Below, piece after piece: positions 9,026 through 17,498 of a stretch of DNA of 64,000 nt (position 1 is the first letter of the stretch; each line of letters opens with the position of its first letter). Both the position numbers and the translations under genes were made by a program. The DNA lies in NCBI GenBank assembly GCA_963797535.1, contig CAWCPQ010000001.1:868001-932000 (forward strand). Direction: 5' to 3'. The stretch is from JAWWOL01 sp963797535. GTDB taxonomy: Bacteria > Actinomycetota > Actinomycetes > JAWWOL01. The notes below the pieces were generated by a model. It ran no database searches and was not told where the DNA came from. It saw only the letters and a program-made list of their open reading frames with translations.

Positions 9026-9175
9026 ATGGGTCCGTGGCTCCTGCTCCTCGTTCTCGCCGTCATCGCAGCGATTCTCGGCTTCGCCACCGTTGCGCACTGG
9101 CTGTTCATCGTCGCTGTGATCCTGCTGATCGCGGGCATCGTCATGCTCGTCATGGGTCGCGGGTCGAGGGTTTAG
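9026..9175 (+). CDS. Small 49-residue hydrophobic membrane protein (DUF1328/YtjA-like)
   Basis: This short gene starts at an ATG preceded by AAGGAGAG at 9013-9020. It encodes 49 residues, nearly all hydrophobic: MGPWLLLLVLAVIAAILGFA, a short TVAHW turn, then a second helix ending MLVMGRGSRV. Two short helices with a small loop and the IAAILGF core resemble the DUF1328 (YtjA) family of tiny stress-linked membrane proteins. That match is by eye. It lies between pafA and the antisense DUF3866 gene. Confidence 0.65.
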   Translation: MGPWLLLLVLAVIAAILGFATVAHWLFIVAVILLIAGIVMLVMGRGSRV

Positions 9176-9189
9176 CAGCACACCCAGTC

Positions 9190-10278
9190 TCAGGCCGGCA
9201 TGTCGCAGAGCGCAGCGGCATGCCGGCCTGCTGCTGCCGCAGCCAGGAAGTAGAGCGGGTCCCGAGCGAGATCGCGGCCCATCGTTGACAGCGAAACCCC
9301 CTGCCCAGCAGCGGTTCCCAGCGTTTCGGCCAGGCCGGTCAGGTCGATCTCGACCTGCCGGTGCCTGGTCGGCAACGTCGCCAGCTGTGCCTTGACCCGA
9401 CTCGAGTACTCGTGTGGCCCGAACAGTGGCACCGCCAGGTCGACAGGGAGCAGCGCGACCCTGCCGTACGCCGTGAGGCTGTGGTGTGAGATGCCCTGAT
9501 GGCGCTGCCGGAGGTCCGCACCCGAGACCCGCAATGCGCCGACCGCACGACCACCCAGCACGCCGATCGCGTTGACCGCATCACCGACGGCTACTCCCGA
9601 GAAACCCCAACGGGTGTCGGTGCCCAGGTTGCCCGGCCCCTGCGTGACAACGATGACGTCCGCCGCCAGCACCCACCGGGCAACGAGCAGCGCGCTGTGG
9701 ACGTTGACCGCCTCGTGGTCACCGCCGTACGCCTGCCCTGCCGTCACCGTGCCCGCCACCAACCCGGCGGCTCGAAGCGCTGGCACCGTACGGGAGTAGC
9801 TCATCGCGAGCGCGCCGCCATCGGTCATGACGTAGACGACTCGGAGGCCGGGACGATCGGCGGCGATAGCCAGACAGATTGCCGGCAGCGCCGAGTGCAG
9901 ATCGGCTACGACGACGGGGACCCCGCCCAGGTCGTCAGCCTCGGCGAGTGTCGCGTGGTGCGCCGACCCCTGCTCGTCGGCGCTGCCAACCGTCACCTGC
10001 AGCGGGGTGTACCGCGCCTTGACGATGTGCCCGGCCGGGGGAGTGTCGGGCGGCAGCCGGTCCGGAAGCGCCACCACCATCGCGTGGCCACCCGTACCCA
10101 GAGCAAGGTCGAGCGCGTTGGAGTTGAGGAGGACGACGTCGCCGACGACCGGTTCGCCTACCACTGTCACGTCGGCAAGCGCCGGAATCGACACTCCGTC
10201 CACGTCGACCCTGACCTCGTGCATCGGCAGGTCAGTACGCACGACCGCCGTCACCACACCTCTGCGCCAACGGATCAC
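9190..10278 (-). CDS. DUF3866 family protein
   Basis: The 362-residue product begins MIRWRRGVVTAVVRTDLPMH and looks like DUF3866, an actinobacterial family of unknown function often found beside pafB. Recognisable stretches are GDVVLLNSNALDLALGTGGHAM, VYVMTDGGALAMSYSRTV and QGPGNLGTDTRWGFSG. There is no signal peptide or membrane helix. The GTG start is six bases behind a TAGCCT hexamer on the same strand, which supports this start and a leaderless transcript. It is transcribed divergently from pafB across 76 bases. Confidence 0.85.
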   Translation of the reverse strand: MIRWRRGVVTAVVRTDLPMHEVRVDVDGVSIPALADVTVVGEPVVGDVVLLNSNALDLALGTGGHAMVVALPDRLPPDTPPAGHIVKARYTPLQVTVGSADEQGSAHHATLAEADDLGGVPVVVADLHSALPAICLAIAADRPGLRVVYVMTDGGALAMSYSRTVPALRAAGLVAGTVTAGQAYGGDHEAVNVHSALLVARWVLAADVIVVTQGPGNLGTDTRWGFSGVAVGDAVNAIGVLGGRAVGALRVSGADLRQRHQGISHHSLTAYGRVALLPVDLAVPLFGPHEYSSRVKAQLATLPTRHRQVEIDLTGLAETLGTAAGQGVSLSTMGRDLARDPLYFLAAAAAGRHAAALCDMPA

Positions 10279-10284
10279 CGGGCC

Positions 10285-10290
10285 AGGCTA
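10285..10290 (-). promoter_or_regulatory. -10 hexamer TAGCCT for leaderless DUF3866 gene
   Basis: On the minus strand TAGCCT is followed by six bases (GGCCCG) and the GTG start at 10278. Confidence 0.5.
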
Positions 10291-10354
10291 CCGAGGACGC
10301 AACCGCAGGGCTGTTAGCGTCGAAGCCTACGGAGACCAGGGCGGGAGGCAAGCA

Positions 10355-11311
10355 ATGTCGGCACGGCGGACGGAACGTCTGCTCAACCTGGTCATCTGCC
10401 TGCTGTCGACGCGCCGTGCCCTGAGCGCCCAGCAGATCCGCGAGATGGTCCCCGGCTACGGCCCTGACGACGACGAGGCGTTCCGCCGGATGTTCGAGCG
10501 GGACAAGGAGGAGCTGCGCGACCTGGGCATCCCGCTCGAGGTCGGCAGCGACAGCGTGTGGGAGGACGAGCAGGGCTACCGCATCGCCGCCAGGGACTAC
10601 GAGCTGCCGGAGATCGCGCTGAGCGCCGACGAGGCAGCCGCCGTGGGGCTGGCGGCACGGTTGTGGGCCCAGGCCGGCCTCGCCGAGGCTGCCACCTCAG
10701 CGCTGATGAAGCTGCGCGCTGCCGGGATCGAGGCGGACACCAGCACTCTCGGTGAGCTCGAGCCCCACGTCGAGGCCTCGGAGGCCGCGTTCGAGCCGCT
10801 GCTCGATGCCTTGCACGCCGGCAAGGCGGTCAGCTTCGACTACCGCCCCGGCCCCGCGGCCGCGGTCACCAAGCGCACGCTGGACGCCTGGGGAGTCGTG
10901 TCCTGGCGCGGCCGCTGGTACGTCGTCGGGCACGACCACGACCGCGACGCCGTACGGGTGTTCCGGCTCAGCCGCATCGTCGGCCGGGTCCGCTTGCTGG
11001 GACCGGTGACGACCCCTCGCCCGGACGACGTCGACCTCCGCAGCTTTGTGGTCACCACATTTCGCGAACCGACCCAGCGCCGCGACGCCAGGGTCTCGCT
11101 GCGGCCGGGGGCAGCGACCCAGCTGCGCCGTTGGGCCGCCTCCGTCGAGGCGGGTGCCGGCGCGGGCGGCTGGGACGTGGCGACCATCTCCTACGGGGAC
11201 GTGCAGTGGCTCGCGCAGGGCGTGGCAGGGCATGCCGACGACGTCGTGGCTCTCGACCCGCCGGAGCTCGTGTCCGCCGTCGTGGCCCGGCTCAAGGCGG
11301 CGTCGGCATGA
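10355..11311 (+). CDS. pafB: WYL-domain transcriptional regulator PafB
   Basis: PafB works with PafC as the transcriptional activator of the LexA-independent DNA-damage response in actinobacteria. The ATG at 10355 has GGGAGG about eight bases upstream; the longer open frame from 10007 is antisense to DUF3866 and is not used. The 318-residue protein starts MSARRTERLLNLVICLLSTR, a winged helix-turn-helix. The WYL domain follows (SFDYRPG, SWRGRWYVVGHDHDRDAVRV, FRLSRI, roughly residues 155-215) and a WCX-type C-terminus. TAGCGT at 10315-10320 may be its -10. Its stop overlaps the pafC start (ATGA). Confidence 0.94.
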   Translation: MSARRTERLLNLVICLLSTRRALSAQQIREMVPGYGPDDDEAFRRMFERDKEELRDLGIPLEVGSDSVWEDEQGYRIAARDYELPEIALSADEAAAVGLAARLWAQAGLAEAATSALMKLRAAGIEADTSTLGELEPHVEASEAAFEPLLDALHAGKAVSFDYRPGPAAAVTKRTLDAWGVVSWRGRWYVVGHDHDRDAVRVFRLSRIVGRVRLLGPVTTPRPDDVDLRSFVVTTFREPTQRRDARVSLRPGAATQLRRWAASVEAGAGAGGWDVATISYGDVQWLAQGVAGHADDVVALDPPELVSAVVARLKAASA

Positions 11312-12276
11312 GCGGATCCGCTGACCGGCTGCCGCGCCTGCTCTCCCTCGTGCCCTATCTCCAGGCCCACCCTGGCGCCAAGGTCGCCGACGTCGCCGAG
11401 GTCTTCGGCGTCACGGAGAAGCAGCTGCGCAGCGACCTCGACCTCGTCTTCCTGTGCGGCCTGCCCGGCCACGGCCCCGGCGACCTGATCGACGTCAGCT
11501 ACGACGGCGACACCGTCAGCGTCACGAACGCCGACACCATCGCCCGGCCGCTGCGGCTGACCACGCAGGAGGCCCTCGCCCTGATCGTGGCGCTGCGGAC
11601 GCTTGCCGAGCTGCCCGGCGTCGACGACGGGGGGTCGGTCCGGCAGGCCCTGGCCAAGCTCGAGTCGGCGACCGGCACGGCAGCCGACGACGCGGACAAG
11701 ATCGAGGTGCTGGTCGAGGGCGCTGACGCCACCCTGTCCGTCGCCCGCGAGGCAGTCGCCAGCAAGCGGCTGGTGCACCTGACCTACCACGTGCCCGGTC
11801 GTGACGAGACGACCGAACGCGACGTCGACCCGATGCGGGTGCTGCTGGTCGAGGGTCGCGGCTACCTCGAGGGATGGTGCCGCAGGGCCGAGGCCGTACG
11901 ACTGTTCCGGCTCGACCGGGTGCTCGCGATCACCATGCTGGACGCACCGGCCCAGCCGCCGGCCGAGGCGCAGGCTCGAGACCTCAACGCTGGGCTGTTT
12001 CAGGCGTCACCCCACGATCTGCTCGTCACGCTCGACCTCGAACCCGACGCGGCCTGGGTTGCGGAGTACTACCCGACCGAAACGGTCGTCAGCAACGGCC
12101 GCGACGGGGTGGTCGCCACCCTGCGCGTGGCTGACCTGCGCTGGGTGCGCAGACTGGCGCTACGCCTGGCCGGAAACCTGACCATCCTGGCCCCGGCCTC
12201 GTTGGCGGCTGAGGTCTCGGCCGACGCCGCTCGCGCACTCCAGGCGTATCCGGACACAAAGGACGCCCCGGCATAG
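11308..12276 (+). CDS. pafC: WYL-domain transcriptional regulator PafC
   Basis: PafC is the partner of PafB; the two form a heterodimeric DNA-damage activator. The ATG at 11308 overlaps the pafB stop by four bases, which indicates translational coupling. The 322-residue product begins MSGSADRLPRLLSLVPYLQA, a winged helix region running to EKQLRSDLDL. The WYL domain follows (HLTYHVPGRDETTERDVDPM, GRGYLEGWC, RLFRLDRV) and a C-terminal WCX-like part. The two proteins are similar in plan but differ in sequence, as in other actinobacteria. Confidence 0.94.
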   Translation: MSGSADRLPRLLSLVPYLQAHPGAKVADVAEVFGVTEKQLRSDLDLVFLCGLPGHGPGDLIDVSYDGDTVSVTNADTIARPLRLTTQEALALIVALRTLAELPGVDDGGSVRQALAKLESATGTAADDADKIEVLVEGADATLSVAREAVASKRLVHLTYHVPGRDETTERDVDPMRVLLVEGRGYLEGWCRRAEAVRLFRLDRVLAITMLDAPAQPPAEAQARDLNAGLFQASPHDLLVTLDLEPDAAWVAEYYPTETVVSNGRDGVVATLRVADLRWVRRLALRLAGNLTILAPASLAAEVSADAARALQAYPDTKDAPA

Positions 12277-12402
12277 GCCGAAGGGCCTAACCAAGTCGGC
12301 CAACTAATGGGGCCGTCGGGAGTTCAAGGATTTCAGCCATCGTGCCGAACTTTTGGCTATCGCGGACTTCACGGGGACGCGACAGTCGGAAGGACGACAG
12401 CG

Positions 12403-12735
12403 ATGACCACGATCAAGGCCTCTTGCCCCAGCTGCGGTGAGGTGGAGCTGACCTCCGCCGACATCTCGCTGATGGTCTGCAACCACGCCTCGCTGTCCTA
12501 CTACGCCTTCACCTGCCCCAAGTGCGTCGACATCGTCAAGAAGCCCGCCGACGACCACGTGGTCTCCCTGTTGATGTCCGGTGGCGTCAAGGCCACGGTC
12601 TGGGAGGTTCCCGCCGAGGCGATGGAGCCCAAGGCCGGCCCGACTCTGAGCTACGACGACCTGCTCGACTTCGCCCTGCAGCTGGCCACGATGGACCTGT
12701 TAGCGGCACAGGCGGCCACGCCGGCGCGGCGCTAG
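12403..12735 (+). CDS. Zinc-ribbon protein, 110 residues, unknown
   Basis: The ATG at 12403 has GGAAGGA upstream; the longer frame from 12307 has no support. The product starts MTTIKASCPSCGEVELTSAD and contains two CxxC pairs (CPSC near residue 8 and CPKC near residue 40), a classic zinc ribbon. A helical C-terminus follows (LSYDDLLDFALQLATMDLLA). Small zinc-ribbon proteins of this type sit between pafC and tatA in many actinobacteria; the role is not known to me. A strong hairpin terminator follows at 12763-12790. Confidence 0.8.
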   Translation: MTTIKASCPSCGEVELTSADISLMVCNHASLSYYAFTCPKCVDIVKKPADDHVVSLLMSGGVKATVWEVPAEAMEPKAGPTLSYDDLLDFALQLATMDLLAAQAATPARR

Positions 12736-12762
12736 GCACCTAACAATTTGATCTCGTTGTAC

Positions 12763-12790
12763 GGGCCCCGCTCCTGCTGGAGCGGGGCCC
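12763..12790 (+). terminator. 12-bp perfect hairpin downstream of the zinc-ribbon gene
   Basis: GGGCCCCGCTCC, a TGCT tetraloop, then GGAGCGGGGCCC form a perfect 12-bp GC-rich stem, followed by TTCACGTT. It should end the pafB-pafC-zinc-ribbon transcript before the small membrane protein and tatAC. Confidence 0.75.
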
Positions 12791-12823
12791 TTCACGTTGG
12801 CGCTGAGCGCGGTTCCGGGCTGC

Positions 12824-12829
12824 TATCGT
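12824..12829 (+). promoter_or_regulatory. -10 hexamer TATCGT for leaderless small membrane protein
   Basis: TATCGT followed by seven bases (CGGCTGC) and the ATG at 12837. It lies just beyond the hairpin terminator, as expected for a new transcript. Confidence 0.5.
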
Positions 12830-12836
12830 CGGCTGC

Positions 12837-13019
12837 ATGTGGGTCTGGATCTTGTGTGCCACGGCGGTGATTGCGTCCGCGACCGTCTTCACCGTGGTCG
12901 CTTTGCGCTCCTGGAGACAGGTTCGGGCCCTTCGTACCATGCTTGTTGGTGTCCGCGACGAGCTGGAGTCCTATACCGTTCAGCTCCAGGTAACCGTCCC
13001 GCCCGACCACCACAACTGA
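12837..13019 (+). CDS. Single-helix small membrane protein, unknown
   Basis: The 60-residue product MWVWILCATAVIASATVFTV... has one N-terminal transmembrane helix (residues 3-23), a basic stretch (RSWRQVRALRT) and a short amphipathic tail. The start is seven bases behind TATCGT. It is read with tatA and tatC, 68 bases ahead of tatA. The helix-plus-amphipathic plan loosely recalls TatA-like proteins, but I see no specific family match. Confidence 0.6.
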   Translation: MWVWILCATAVIASATVFTVVALRSWRQVRALRTMLVGVRDELESYTVQLQVTVPPDHHN

Positions 13020-13087
13020 CCCGTTCGCATCAGTGGCAGGACGCGCACAGGGTCGTACACTGAGCGCACGTCGAGAAAGGACGCGTC

Positions 13088-13423
13088 ATGTTCGATGGCA
13101 TTGCCAGCCCGTCACATCTGTTGATCGTCGCCGTCGTGCTGGTGGCTCTTTTCGGTGCATCCAAGCTGCCGATCTTCGCGCGCTCCCTGGGTCAGTCGAT
13201 GCGGATCTTCAAGTCCGAGATCAAGGGCCTGAAGGAAGACGACGAGACCGCCCCTGCTCCCGCGGCGACCGCCGCAGCCGTCGCCCAGCCGGTGATCGCC
13301 CCGGCCGCCCCCGCCGCCCCGGCGCCAGTCGCCCAGCCGGCCCCCGCCGCTCAGATCTTCACCGACGCGAACGGCCAGCAGTTCGTCATGCAGCCGGTGA
13401 CCCCGCAGACCGAGCAGCACTGA
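13088..13423 (+). CDS. tatA: Twin-arginine translocase subunit TatA
   Basis: TatA oligomers form the pathway for folded proteins exported by the Tat system. The ATG at 13088 has GAGAAAGG upstream. The 111-residue protein has the N-terminal helix SPSHLLIVAVVLVALFGASK, the FGASKLP hinge, and the amphipathic helix IFARSLGQSMRIFKSEIKGL. A long Ala/Pro/Gln-rich tail follows, common in actinobacterial TatA. It is followed by tatC. TACACT at 13055-13060 may be the -10 of the pair. Confidence 0.95.
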   Translation: MFDGIASPSHLLIVAVVLVALFGASKLPIFARSLGQSMRIFKSEIKGLKEDDETAPAPAATAAAVAQPVIAPAAPAAPAPVAQPAPAAQIFTDANGQQFVMQPVTPQTEQH

Positions 13424-13454
13424 TCGGCCTCGCCGATCTTTCCTGCTGAACCAG

Positions 13455-14411
13455 ATGGCGGAGACCAAGCCACGTCGTAAAGCCGTGCCTGCGGCCGGGG
13501 CCGACGGTCGGATGTCCCTTGTCGACCACTTCGTCGAACTGCGCACCCGGGTGGTACGGGCCTGTGTCGCGATCGTGATCGGCATGATCATCGGCTACAT
13601 CGTGTGGCATCCGATCTTCAGCGTGCTCAAGCACCCGTTCTGCAGCCTGCCGGCCGACAAGCGAAACCCGATCCCTGGCACGCACGGCTGCGACCTCAAC
13701 TACTCGCACCCGCTGGACGGTTTCAGCATCCGGCTCAAGGTCGCGGCGATCGCGGGCGTCATCATCGCTGCTCCGGTTTGGCTCTACCAGCTCTGGGCGT
13801 TCATCACGCCCGGCCTCAAGCGCAACGAGCGCCGCTGGGCCGTCTACTTCGTCTGCTCCTCGGTCGTGCTGTTCTCACTGGGTGTCGCCGCCGCGTACGT
13901 GATGCTGTCCAAGGCCCTCGAGTTCCTGCTGGGTGCCGCCGGATCCGGGACAACCGCACTGCTGGACATCTCCGACTACATCGGGTTCGTCACCCGGGTG
14001 ATGCTGCTGTTCGGAGCCTCGTTCGAGTTCCCGTTGATCATCGTCATCCTCAACCAGGCGCACCTGGTGCGCCATGAGAAGCTGTGGCACTGGCGGCGGA
14101 TCGAGATCTTCCTCGTCACCGTCTTCGCGGCCGTCGTGACGCCGAGCACGGACCCTTACACGATGCTGGCGTTGGCCCTGCCGCTCTGGGTGCTCTACGA
14201 GGTGGCCGCGCTCATCGCAATGTTCACCGACAAGCGACGGGACGCCAAGGCCGCTGCGATGCTCTCCCTGTCGCCGGACCAGGCCTCGCCATCGCCGGTG
14301 ACGTCGAGCCTGGCCGAGGCGGAAGCACTGGCAGGACCCATCGTCGCGACGGTCGAGGCGCACTCCGGACTCGCCGGCCGGTCCGCCACGGACGACATGG
14401 ATGCCACCTAG
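13455..14411 (+). CDS. tatC: Twin-arginine translocase subunit TatC
   Basis: TatC is the polytopic receptor for twin-arginine signal peptides. The 318-residue protein has the cytoplasmic start MSLVDHFVELRTRVVRACVA, where the conserved Glu in HFVELR belongs to the signal-binding site. It continues with six predicted helices, including FITPGLKRNERRW and the SFEFPLIIVILNQ region. The C-terminal tail after residue ~265 is hydrophilic and Ala/Ser-rich. It is 31 bases downstream of tatA. Possible local substrates include the SRRNLLK protein at 5873-6940. Confidence 0.95.
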   Translation: MAETKPRRKAVPAAGADGRMSLVDHFVELRTRVVRACVAIVIGMIIGYIVWHPIFSVLKHPFCSLPADKRNPIPGTHGCDLNYSHPLDGFSIRLKVAAIAGVIIAAPVWLYQLWAFITPGLKRNERRWAVYFVCSSVVLFSLGVAAAYVMLSKALEFLLGAAGSGTTALLDISDYIGFVTRVMLLFGASFEFPLIIVILNQAHLVRHEKLWHWRRIEIFLVTVFAAVVTPSTDPYTMLALALPLWVLYEVAALIAMFTDKRRDAKAAAMLSLSPDQASPSPVTSSLAEAEALAGPIVATVEAHSGLAGRSATDDMDAT

Positions 14412-14436
14412 CACCGGGAACGACCCTGGCGTCCCG

Positions 14437-14442
14437 TAGCGT
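14437..14442 (+). promoter_or_regulatory. -10 hexamer TAGCGT for leaderless helY
   Basis: TAGCGT followed by six bases (AGAGCC) and the helY ATG at 14449. There is no Shine-Dalgarno sequence. Confidence 0.5.
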
Positions 14443-14448
14443 AGAGCC

Positions 14449-17208
14449 ATGAGCCTGACCGCGGCCGTACCCGGACCGGCTGGATCACCCGACCGTTCAG
14501 TCGCACTGGCGGAGTTCGCCGCGGCCTACGAGTTCCCGCTCGACCCGTTCCAGCTCCGCGCCTGCGAAGCTCTCGAGCGCGGTGAGGGCGTCCTGGTCGC
14601 GGCGCCGACCGGTGCCGGCAAGACCGTCGTCGGCGAGTTCGCCGTTCACCTGGCCCTGAGGCTGGGCCAGAAGTGCTTCTACACCACGCCGATCAAGGCT
14701 CTGAGCAACCAGAAGTTCGCCGACCTGACGGCACGGTACGGGTCGGACAACGTCGGCCTGCTCACCGGAGACAACTCGATCAACGGCGACGCACCCGTGG
14801 TGATCATGACCACCGAGGTGCTCCGCAACATGATCTACGCGGGCTCACCGGCGCTGTCCGGCCTCGGCTACGTGGTCATGGACGAGGTGCACTACCTGTC
14901 CGACCGGTTCCGGGGCGCGGTGTGGGAAGAGGTGATCATCCACCTGCCGGAGCACGTCCGGCTCGTGTCCCTGTCGGCCACGGTGTCCAACACCGAGGAG
15001 TTCGCCGACTGGCTGGTCACCGTGCGCGGTCACACCGAGGTCGTCGTCGAGGAGCACCGGCCGGTCCCGCTGTGGCAGCACGTCATGGTCGGTGACCGCC
15101 TGCACGACCTGTTCGTCGACCGCAGCGGTCACCACGAGCCGGGCCACTCCGACGACGAGCCCGAGCCCCGGCTGAGGGTCAACCCCGAGCTGCACCGGCT
15201 GGCCCGCGAGGAGGACCGCTTCTCCCGTACGGGACCCCGCGGCCGTCCCGGTGCCGGCTCCAAACCACGGCGGGTCACTGCGAGCCGGGTCGACGTCGTC
15301 AGCGCTCTGGACCGCGGCGGCCTGCTGCCGGTCATCACGTTCATCTTCAGCCGGGCCGGCTGCCAGGGTGCCGTCGACCAGTTCCTGCGCAGCAACGTGC
15401 GGCTGATCAAGCCGGCCGAGCGCGCGCTGGTCCGCGAGATCGTCGAGACCCGTACGCAGGACATTCCTGACGAGGACCGTGGCGTCCTCGGCTACCACGA
15501 CTGGCTCGAGGGCCTCGAGCGCGGCGTGGCTGCCCACCACGCCGGCATGCTGCCCGCGTTCAAGGAGGTGGTCGAGGAGCTGTTCAGCCGCGGCCTGGTC
15601 AAAGCGGTCTTCGCCACCGAGACCCTGGCGCTCGGCATCAACATGCCGGCCCGGTCCGTCGTCCTGGAAAAGCTGGTCAAGTGGAACGGCGAGGCCCACG
15701 TCGACGTGACGCCGGGGGAGTACACCCAGCTGACCGGTCGCGCCGGCCGCCGCGGCATCGACGTCGAGGGCCACGGCGTGGTGCTCTGGCAGCCCGGTCT
15801 CGACCCGGACGCCGTCGCGGGACTCGCGTCGACGCGCACCTATCCGCTGCGGTCGAGCTTTCGTCCCTCGTACAACATGGCGGTCAACCTCGTCCGCACC
15901 GTCGGCAAGACGCGGGCCAGGGCGCTGCTCGAGTCGTCGTTCGCGCAGTTCCAAGCCGACCGCTCCGTCGTCGGGCTGGCCCGCCAGGTGAGCCGCAATC
16001 AGGGCGCACTGCAGGGCTACGCGGAGGCGATGACGTGTCACCTGGGCGACTTCGAGGAGTACTTCGGCTATCGGGTCGCCATCAAGGACCGCGAGGGCCA
16101 GCTGGCGCGGGAGGGCGCCGCGCTGCGCCGCGCCGCGGCCGCGCAGTCCCTCGAACGGCTCAAGACCGGGGACGTCGTACGGATCGCCGGTGGTCGTCGG
16201 GCCGGGCTCGCCGTGGTGCTCGACGCAGGGCTCAAGGACCTCGGCCCGGACGGTTACCCGCGCCCGGTCGTGCTCACTCAGGAGCGGCAGGTGAAGCGGC
16301 TCACCGCGGCCGACTTCCCGGACGAGGCCGTGGTGGTCGACAGCGTGCGCGTGCCGCGCGGTTTCAACCCCCGCTCGGCGCAGTCGCGGCGCGATCTGGC
16401 CGCCTCGCTGCACCGTCCCGGCGCCAGGGGCACGGTCAAGGACCGGCCACGCAAGACTCGGGCCCTCGCTGCCGACGACCAGCAGCTGCTCGACCTGCGC
16501 CGCGCGATGCGCCAGCACCCCTGCCACGGCTGCGCCGAGCGCGAGGACCACGCCCGCTGGGCCGAGCGGCACGAGCGGCTGCGCCGCGACACCTCCGAGC
16601 TCGAGCGCAAGGTCTCCGGTCGCACCAACACGATCGCCCGGACGTTCGACCGGGTCTGCACGGTTCTCGACCGGCTCGGCTACCTCGAAGCCGGTGCCGT
16701 GACCGACGCCGGTGACCAGCTGGCCCGGGTCTACAGCGAGAGCGACCTGCTCGTCGTGGAGTGCCTGCGCCTGGGCCTGTGGGACGCGCTGACCCCGCCC
16801 GAGCTGGCTGCCTGCGTCTCAGCTCTGGTGTACGAGACCCGGCGGGCCGACGAGGGGATCTCGCCCCGGCTGCCGAGCCTGGCCGTACAAGACGCCCTGC
16901 AACGGATGCACCGGCGCTGGTCGGAGCTCACCGACCTCGAGGACCGCCACCACCTGACGTTCCTGCGCGAGCCGGATCCGGGGTTTGCCCTGGTGGCCCA
17001 CCGTTGGGCATCGGGTCACCGCCTGGACGAGGTGCTGACGGAGGCCGACCTCACGGCCGGCGACTTCGTCCGGTCGATGAAGCAGCTGATGGACCTGCTC
17101 GGCCAGGTAGCCGACGTCGCCGAGGCCGGCAGTCCCGTACGGGCAAGCGCCAGGGCGGCCCTGACCGGACTGCGCCGCGGCGTCGTCGCCTACTCCTCGG
17201 TGAGCTGA
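14449..17208 (+). CDS. helY: Ski2-like DEAD/DEAH-box RNA helicase (HelY)
   Basis: The 919-residue protein resembles mycobacterial HelY, a Ski2/Mtr4-like helicase presumed to act on RNA. Motifs in order are AAPTGAGKTVVGEFA (Walker A, near residue 55), VVMDEVHYLSD (Walker B, DEVH), LSATVSN (motif III), TETLALGINMPARSVVLEKL (motif V) and LTGRAGRRGID (motif VI). A helical C-terminal region follows, with a Cys-containing HPCHGCAERE segment near residue 685. It follows tatC, as in M. tuberculosis (Rv2092c beside tatC Rv2093c). An unusual stack of inverted repeats lies downstream. Confidence 0.93.
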   Translation: MSLTAAVPGPAGSPDRSVALAEFAAAYEFPLDPFQLRACEALERGEGVLVAAPTGAGKTVVGEFAVHLALRLGQKCFYTTPIKALSNQKFADLTARYGSDNVGLLTGDNSINGDAPVVIMTTEVLRNMIYAGSPALSGLGYVVMDEVHYLSDRFRGAVWEEVIIHLPEHVRLVSLSATVSNTEEFADWLVTVRGHTEVVVEEHRPVPLWQHVMVGDRLHDLFVDRSGHHEPGHSDDEPEPRLRVNPELHRLAREEDRFSRTGPRGRPGAGSKPRRVTASRVDVVSALDRGGLLPVITFIFSRAGCQGAVDQFLRSNVRLIKPAERALVREIVETRTQDIPDEDRGVLGYHDWLEGLERGVAAHHAGMLPAFKEVVEELFSRGLVKAVFATETLALGINMPARSVVLEKLVKWNGEAHVDVTPGEYTQLTGRAGRRGIDVEGHGVVLWQPGLDPDAVAGLASTRTYPLRSSFRPSYNMAVNLVRTVGKTRARALLESSFAQFQADRSVVGLARQVSRNQGALQGYAEAMTCHLGDFEEYFGYRVAIKDREGQLAREGAALRRAAAAQSLERLKTGDVVRIAGGRRAGLAVVLDAGLKDLGPDGYPRPVVLTQERQVKRLTAADFPDEAVVVDSVRVPRGFNPRSAQSRRDLAASLHRPGARGTVKDRPRKTRALAADDQQLLDLRRAMRQHPCHGCAEREDHARWAERHERLRRDTSELERKVSGRTNTIARTFDRVCTVLDRLGYLEAGAVTDAGDQLARVYSESDLLVVECLRLGLWDALTPPELAACVSALVYETRRADEGISPRLPSLAVQDALQRMHRRWSELTDLEDRHHLTFLREPDPGFALVAHRWASGHRLDEVLTEADLTAGDFVRSMKQLMDLLGQVADVAEAGSPVRASARAALTGLRRGVVAYSSVS

Positions 17209-17241
17209 CCCCGCCGCCCTCCCCGCCGCCCCTTGCCGCGC

Positions 17242-17298
17242 CGATCTAGGACATTCGGGGCTCATTCGCGGGGAATGGGCCCCGAATGTCCTAGATCG
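17242..17298. repeat. 57-bp near-perfect palindrome (possible terminator or REP-like element)
   Basis: The arms CGATCTAGGACATTCGGGG (17242-17260) and its exact complement (17280-17298) enclose 19 bases that are themselves partly self-complementary (CTCATTC / GAATGGG around GCGGG). The whole folds into one long hairpin. It lies 33 bases after the helY stop. It may terminate helY transcription or be one copy of a dispersed intergenic repeat. Confidence 0.8.
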
Positions 17299-17350
17299 AC
17301 GGCGCCGGAGAACGTCCGCTGGCCAGCGCGGATGGGTTCCCCTCGGGGAG

Positions 17351-17394
17351 TGTTGGCGCTCATCCAACGAATTCCGTACACCTCAGCGCCAACA
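17351..17394. repeat. 10-bp inverted repeat TGTTGGCGCT / AGCGCCAACA
   Basis: The perfect 10-bp arms at 17351-17360 and 17385-17394 are separated by 24 bases. The second structure in the gene-free stretch between helY and the next gene; could be an operator. Confidence 0.6.
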
Positions 17395-17400
17395 TTCGGC

Positions 17401-17421
17401 TGTGGACAGGGGTTGTCCACA
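17401..17421. repeat. Pair of inverted DnaA-box-like sequences
   Basis: TGTGGACA (17401-17408) and TGTCCACA (17414-17421) face each other across GGGGT. The second lies in TTGTCCACA, which equals the actinobacterial DnaA-box consensus. It lies about 80 bases ahead of the gene at 17499. Confidence 0.6.
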
Positions 17422-17498
17422 GCCGCCGAGATTGTCCAGCATCGACCGAGGTCGCGGTCCGAGACTGTCGTTCACCGACGACAGAACCGGAGCAGCCC

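Noticed and set aside
14845..16572. Minus-strand open frame of 575 codons under helY
   Set aside because: Antisense to conserved helicase motifs; no ribosome-binding site or family match.
17401..17421. Replication origin
   Set aside because: Only two DnaA-like boxes occur and there is no dnaA, dnaN or AT-rich segment nearby.
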